A program made the translations under genes and the position numbers. The notes under the pieces are model-generated. The model was not told the origin of the DNA. It did not search any database and was given only the letters and a program-made list of their open reading frames with translations. From Variovorax sp. PBL-E5 (GTDB lineage Bacteria; Pseudomonadota; Gammaproteobacteria; Burkholderiales; Burkholderiaceae_C), in the NCBI RefSeq assembly GCF_901827185.1, contig NZ_LR594671.1, forward strand, positions 4,030,001 to 4,094,000: a stretch of DNA of 64,000 bases, in the 5' to 3' direction. Positions 60,596-64,000 of the stretch are shown here, in pieces. The first letter of the stretch is position 1. Each line of letters starts with the position of its first letter.

Positions 60596-62074
60596 TCAGC
60601 GTGAAGGCCGGATCAGTGCGTATTGGGCCCAGTCACCTCGCCTGAAAAGCACGCTGATCGGCTTGGCCTTGTCAGCCTTCGCCAGCACCGACTCGAATTC
60701 CTTGACGCTGGAAATCTCGACGTTGCTGATCGCAAGCACGATGTCACCCTCGCGCAAGCCAGCCCTGGCGGCGGCTTCGGCGGCCGCGTCGACCCTGACG
60801 CCGTTCTTGAGCTTGAGCTCCTTTTTCTGCGCCTCCGTGAGATCGCTGAGTGCGAGTCCCAGCGACTTGGCGGCGGCGGACGCGGGCGACTTGGTGGGTG
60901 ACTCATCCCGCTCCGACGCACGCTTGGCAGGCTTGTCGGGCTCGATCTCCGCCACCGTCACGGACAGATCGCGCGTGCTGCCGCGGCGAAACACCGTGAC
61001 GGAACTCTTGGTGCCCGGCTTCGTGTTGCCCACGAGGCGCGGGAGGTCGCTGGGTTTTTCGATGGTCTTGCCGTCGAACTTGGTGATGATGTCGCCCGGC
61101 TCGATTCCGCCCTTGTCGCCCGGCGATCCGGCTTCGACGCCGCGCACCAGAGCGCCCTGGGCCTTGCCCAGGCCGATGGACTCGGCAACGTCCTTCGTGA
61201 CCTGGTCGATCTGCACACCGATGCGCCCACGCGAAACCCGGCCGGTGGCACGCAGCTGATCGCTGACGCGGATGGCTTCGTCGATCGGGATCGAGAACGA
61301 AATGCCCATGAATCCGCCCGAGCGCGAGTAAATCTGGCTGTTGATGCCCACCACCTCGCCCCGCATGTTGATCAGCGGGCCGCCGGAATTTCCGGGGTTG
61401 ATGGCAACGTCGGTCTGTATGAACGGCAGGTAGTCGCCCGTGTCGCGCTGCTTGGCGCTCACGATGCCTGCTGTCACGGTATTTTCGAGGCCGAACGGCG
61501 ACCCGATGGCCATCACCCATTCGCCCACGCGCAGCTTGGATACGTCGCCCACCTTGACCGCCGGCAGCCCCGTCGCATCGATCTTCACGACAGCCACATC
61601 GGTCCGCTTGTCGACGCCAATCAACTTCGCCTTGAATTCGCGCTTGTCGGTCAGCGTGACGAGCACCTCCGACGCATCTTCCACCACATGTGCGTTGGTC
61701 ATCACAAAGCCGTCGGACGTGAGGATGAAGCCGGAACCCACGCCTCGCGGGCGCTCTTCCTCCTGCGGCGCTTGCGGCCGGTTCGAGCGCGGTCCCTGGC
61801 GCGGCGTCCCGGGCATCGGTTGGCCGAAGAAACGGCGGAAGAACTCCTGCATTTCCTCGTCCATTTCGCCATTGCCCTGCGACGTCACCTTTTCGACGGT
61901 TCGGATATTGACCACCGCCGGTCCAACTTGATCGACGAGATCGGTAAAGTCGGGAAGGGTCCGCACCTGCGCATGGGCCGGCATGGCCGGCAGGAAAGCG
62001 GCGGCGGAAGCAAGGGCAAGCGCGCCCGCCATCAGGTATGAACGGATTTTGTTCCCCTCGATCTTGAACATCAT
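60596..62074 (-). CDS. degP: Periplasmic serine protease DegP/MucD (HtrA family)
   Basis: Degrades or refolds misfolded envelope proteins. The 492-residue protein has a signal peptide (about 1-35, ending MPAHAQ), the catalytic triad His129 (TNAHVV), Asp159 (RTDVAVVK) and Ser230 (NPGNSGGP), then two PDZ domains (about 280-370 and 400-490). A Gln/Pro/Arg-rich loop (about 88-110) precedes the protease core. It is the last gene of the sigma-E operon and is often called mucD in this group. Confidence 0.96.
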   Translation of the reverse strand: MMFKIEGNKIRSYLMAGALALASAAAFLPAMPAHAQVRTLPDFTDLVDQVGPAVVNIRTVEKVTSQGNGEMDEEMQEFFRRFFGQPMPGTPRQGPRSNRPQAPQEEERPRGVGSGFILTSDGFVMTNAHVVEDASEVLVTLTDKREFKAKLIGVDKRTDVAVVKIDATGLPAVKVGDVSKLRVGEWVMAIGSPFGLENTVTAGIVSAKQRDTGDYLPFIQTDVAINPGNSGGPLINMRGEVVGINSQIYSRSGGFMGISFSIPIDEAIRVSDQLRATGRVSRGRIGVQIDQVTKDVAESIGLGKAQGALVRGVEAGSPGDKGGIEPGDIITKFDGKTIEKPSDLPRLVGNTKPGTKSSVTVFRRGSTRDLSVTVAEIEPDKPAKRASERDESPTKSPASAAAKSLGLALSDLTEAQKKELKLKNGVRVDAAAEAAARAGLREGDIVLAISNVEISSVKEFESVLAKADKAKPISVLFRRGDWAQYALIRPSR

Positions 62075-62155
62075 CGGTTTCTTTCGTATGAGAGAGCTAA
62101 GACAACAACAATACCTTCAACGGCTCGCCGAAGTTTTCAGGCGTCCGGAGAGCGA

Positions 62156-63214
62156 TCAGTGCGTGTGGACAAGACTGTGGGCAAATGCGTCGAGCGTCTG
62201 TGGCGGCACTTCGCCGACCGCCGTCAGCCACCAATCGCCATCCTTGCCGGTCAGTCGGCGCGTCAGCGTGTAGGTGGCGCCCAGCGCAAGAACAACTTCC
62301 CGAGGCTGACGCTGCGCATCGTAAGGCTCGACGAACAGCGAAACCGATGCAAGGCCGTCCGAAAAAGTCCATTGCATCGTGTGGCCCTGCGGACCATCAC
62401 CCATCGGACGCCGGTAACAGCTGATCGGCCTGAAGCCGGCGATCGGCGTCTTGAGCGACCAGCCTTCTTTCGACGCCGTGGTGCGCTCGAGCTCGGACTT
62501 CTCGATCCGGTAGCCCGCGGTGCTGCTCATCATCTGTGCGAGCGCATGCGCCTTGACCGGTGCATCGAGTTGAAGCTCAGAAAATGCGGACTGCTCGATC
62601 ACCCGGTTCTCGTTGTCGATGGTCTGAAGCTTGACCACCAGGCCCGTGCGCCGTTCGCTCCAGACGCGGTAGCCGAAGCGCAGGCCGTCGCTCGGCTCGA
62701 GTTGGACCACGTCCGCATCGAACCCGGCAACCCGGTCCTTGCCGAGCACGCGCGCGTTGTAGAAATCGTCAATGGAAGAATCAGGACTGCCGAGGAGATT
62801 GGGAAACAGTTCGAGATTTTCCCGTTTCTCGCTCTTAACGATCTTGGCCTCGGGCAAGAAGGTCATGACCTGATCGTTGCGGCGGAAGGTCGAGCGCGGC
62901 GGCCCCGAAAGAGCCTCGATGCGCTCCATCTGGAGATCGCCTTCGCACACGTGCCAGATACGGGCGCTCGACAGGTTGCCCACCGCCGCGGAAACCACGA
63001 AGGTGCCCGCATAGCTGCGCTGTCGTGAGGCGGCATGCATGCGCTGCAGCCATTCGACCGCCCCGAGCTTTGGCATCTCCCCGCCTGAGGCGTTGGCCCA
63101 GCTTTTTGGAGGCGGCACGGGCGCGCGACCTTGTGCCACCGCGGCCTGCCCGGCGCACAAGGCAGCCATCAGAACCACGGCCCCGCGCGCGGAAGTCGAC
63201 ATTGGAACAATCAT
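62156..63214 (-). CDS. mucB: Sigma-E regulatory protein MucB/RseB
   Basis: Periplasmic protein that binds and protects the anti-sigma factor. The 352-residue protein has a signal peptide (VVLMAALCAGQAAVAQ), then the lipoprotein-like large domain (WLQRMHAASRQRSYAGTFVV) and the C-terminal domain (KEGWSLKTPIAGFRPISCYR). The start is an ATG at 63214; a second at 63202 is four codons in and equally plausible. It follows mucA by 22 bp. Confidence 0.93.
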   Translation of the reverse strand: MIVPMSTSARGAVVLMAALCAGQAAVAQGRAPVPPPKSWANASGGEMPKLGAVEWLQRMHAASRQRSYAGTFVVSAAVGNLSSARIWHVCEGDLQMERIEALSGPPRSTFRRNDQVMTFLPEAKIVKSEKRENLELFPNLLGSPDSSIDDFYNARVLGKDRVAGFDADVVQLEPSDGLRFGYRVWSERRTGLVVKLQTIDNENRVIEQSAFSELQLDAPVKAHALAQMMSSTAGYRIEKSELERTTASKEGWSLKTPIAGFRPISCYRRPMGDGPQGHTMQWTFSDGLASVSLFVEPYDAQRQPREVVLALGATYTLTRRLTGKDGDWWLTAVGEVPPQTLDAFAHSLVHTH

Positions 63215-63236
63215 CTCGACAGTTGCAGGCGCGCGT

Positions 63237-63875
63237 TCAGCGCGAGGGGCCTTCGAAGGTGGCATTGCGCAGAAAGCCGGAAGGCATTTGCGCGCCGCCG
63301 ACCTGCCGGTGCGCTTCGAGCAACTGATCCAGACGAGGATCGCGCAGCATGACCTGCGGGCCGCCGCTTCCGACAACCACCCGCGTCGGCGTGAACGAGG
63401 ACATGGCCTGCTGAGGCGAAATCGACGCGGCAAGCACCGAATTCGAGGTCTGTTGCTGCGCCAGTTGTGCATCGCCGGGCTGGGGGGCGGCGCTGCCGCC
63501 GACCCAATTCCATCCGATCGCCGCCGCCGCCGCCAACGAGGCCGCCCCCGCAACGAGCTTCCATCGAAAGACCGGCTCATTGGCTGCTTCGAGACGAGGC
63601 GTGGCAGCAGGCTGCGGCTCGACGAACAGCGAAACAGGCGCGGCCGGCTCCGCCTCGAGGCGACGCTGCAGCCGGGAAAGGAATTCGGAAGAATCGCTGC
63701 AGGCGGTATGAACACCGGAACGCAGCACGTCGCCGACGAGGTGGTACGTGTGCCAGGTCGCGCGCAACTCGCCTTCGCTGCCGACCTTGCCGATCGCCTG
63801 CGCGAATTCATCGCCTTGCAAATAGCCATCGACGAGTGCCGACACCTGCTCGCGACCTGTACTTGTGTGGTTCAT
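63237..63875 (-). CDS. mucA: Anti-sigma-E factor MucA/RseA
   Basis: Inner-membrane anti-sigma factor, 212 residues. The N-terminal cytoplasmic domain (REQVSALVDGYLQGDEFAQA, ATWHTYHLVGDVLRSG) binds RpoE; one membrane segment follows (about 106-123, KLVAGAASLAAAAAIGW), then a Ser/Gln-rich periplasmic part. The ATG at 63875 was chosen over an upstream in-frame start that would overlap rpoE. It lies 13 bp after rpoE. Confidence 0.93.
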   Translation of the reverse strand: MNHTSTGREQVSALVDGYLQGDEFAQAIGKVGSEGELRATWHTYHLVGDVLRSGVHTACSDSSEFLSRLQRRLEAEPAAPVSLFVEPQPAATPRLEAANEPVFRWKLVAGAASLAAAAAIGWNWVGGSAAPQPGDAQLAQQQTSNSVLAASISPQQAMSSFTPTRVVVGSGGPQVMLRDPRLDQLLEAHRQVGGAQMPSGFLRNATFEGPSR

Positions 63876-63888
63876 TTCATTCACCTGC

Positions 63889-64000
63889 TTACCAACGTTT
63901 GCCGGACTGGTTGTCCAGCAATGGCTTGACCTTTGCCGAAATGGCTTCACGCGCCCGGAAAATCCGCGACCGCACCGTGCCGATCGGGCAGTTCATCACT
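63889..64000 (-). CDS. rpoE: RNA polymerase sigma-E factor, C-terminal fragment
   Basis: The last 36 residues are visible before the right edge: a region 4 helix-turn-helix end (NCPIGTVRSRIFRARE) followed by AISAKVKPLLDNQSGKRW and a stop. The motif CPIGTVRSR is typical of ECF sigma-E factors. It heads the rpoE-mucA-mucB-degP stress operon. The 5' end lies outside the window. Confidence 0.9.
   Translation of the reverse strand, partial: VMNCPIGTVRSRIFRAREAISAKVKPLLDNQSGKRW

Overview
The window is GC-rich, densely packed chromosomal DNA from a betaproteobacterium of the Burkholderiales, most likely Comamonadaceae and probably close to Variovorax. The evidence is gene order and protein similarity recalled from that group: leuCDB-asd-fimV-truA-trpFBA-accD, mdh-gntR-sdhCDAB-sdhE-gltA, kynBUA, and rpoE-mucA-mucB-degP-lepA-lepB-rnc-era-recO-pdxJ-acpS-nagZ. 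No species call can be proved from the sequence alone. I see no rRNA, tRNA, IS element, prophage or CRISPR array.

Layout. 1-2.8 kb: a cut SirB1-like gene, murJ, rpsT with a strong terminator, and a DUF3579 gene. 3-5.2 kb: argD-argF. 5.2-9.5 kb: a HipA/HipH-like kinase gene divergent from the kynurenine operon kynBUA, with a near-perfect 22-bp palindrome between them. 9.5-16 kb: a SUKH-like/ankyrin protein; a feoA-feoB-Cys-rich mini-protein-flavin monooxygenase operon behind a Fur box; and a membrane-anchored C13 (legumain-like) peptidase. 16-34.4 kb: a citric-acid-cycle region with acnA, an XRE regulator, a FadE-like acyl-CoA dehydrogenase, acnB, a periplasmic protein of unknown role, a CitE-like lyase, trans-aconitate methyltransferase, mdh, a GntR regulator, sdhCDAB, sdhE and gltA. 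34.5-47.4 kb: amino-acid biosynthesis (lysR-leuCDB-asd) leading through fimV and truA into trpFBA and accD. 47.5-52.2 kb: a YggT protein, a LON-substrate-binding-domain protein, and lysS followed by a short-form Hsp70 and a YgjP-like metalloprotein. 52.2-64 kb (all minus strand): the lepA-to-nagZ operon, preceded by the sigma-E envelope-stress operon, whose rpoE end is cut by the right edge.

The genes are tightly coupled. At least nine adjacent pairs overlap in an ATGA or equivalent 4-bp arrangement (argD/argF, kynB/kynU, tam/citE-like, truA/trpF, trpB/trpA, hsp70/ygjP, rnc/era, recO/pdxJ, acpS/nagZ). Most of the window is housekeeping. The parts that most deserve a second look are the HipH-like kinase and its palindrome beside kynBUA, the SUKH-ankyrin protein, the C13 membrane peptidase, the acnB leader hairpin, the GntR palindrome between mdh and gntR, and the unexplained 520-bp region before lepA. 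That last region contains an orphan minus-strand terminator inside a short possible leader ORF ending in a TGATG junction with lepA. I found no clear, wholly new multi-gene system.
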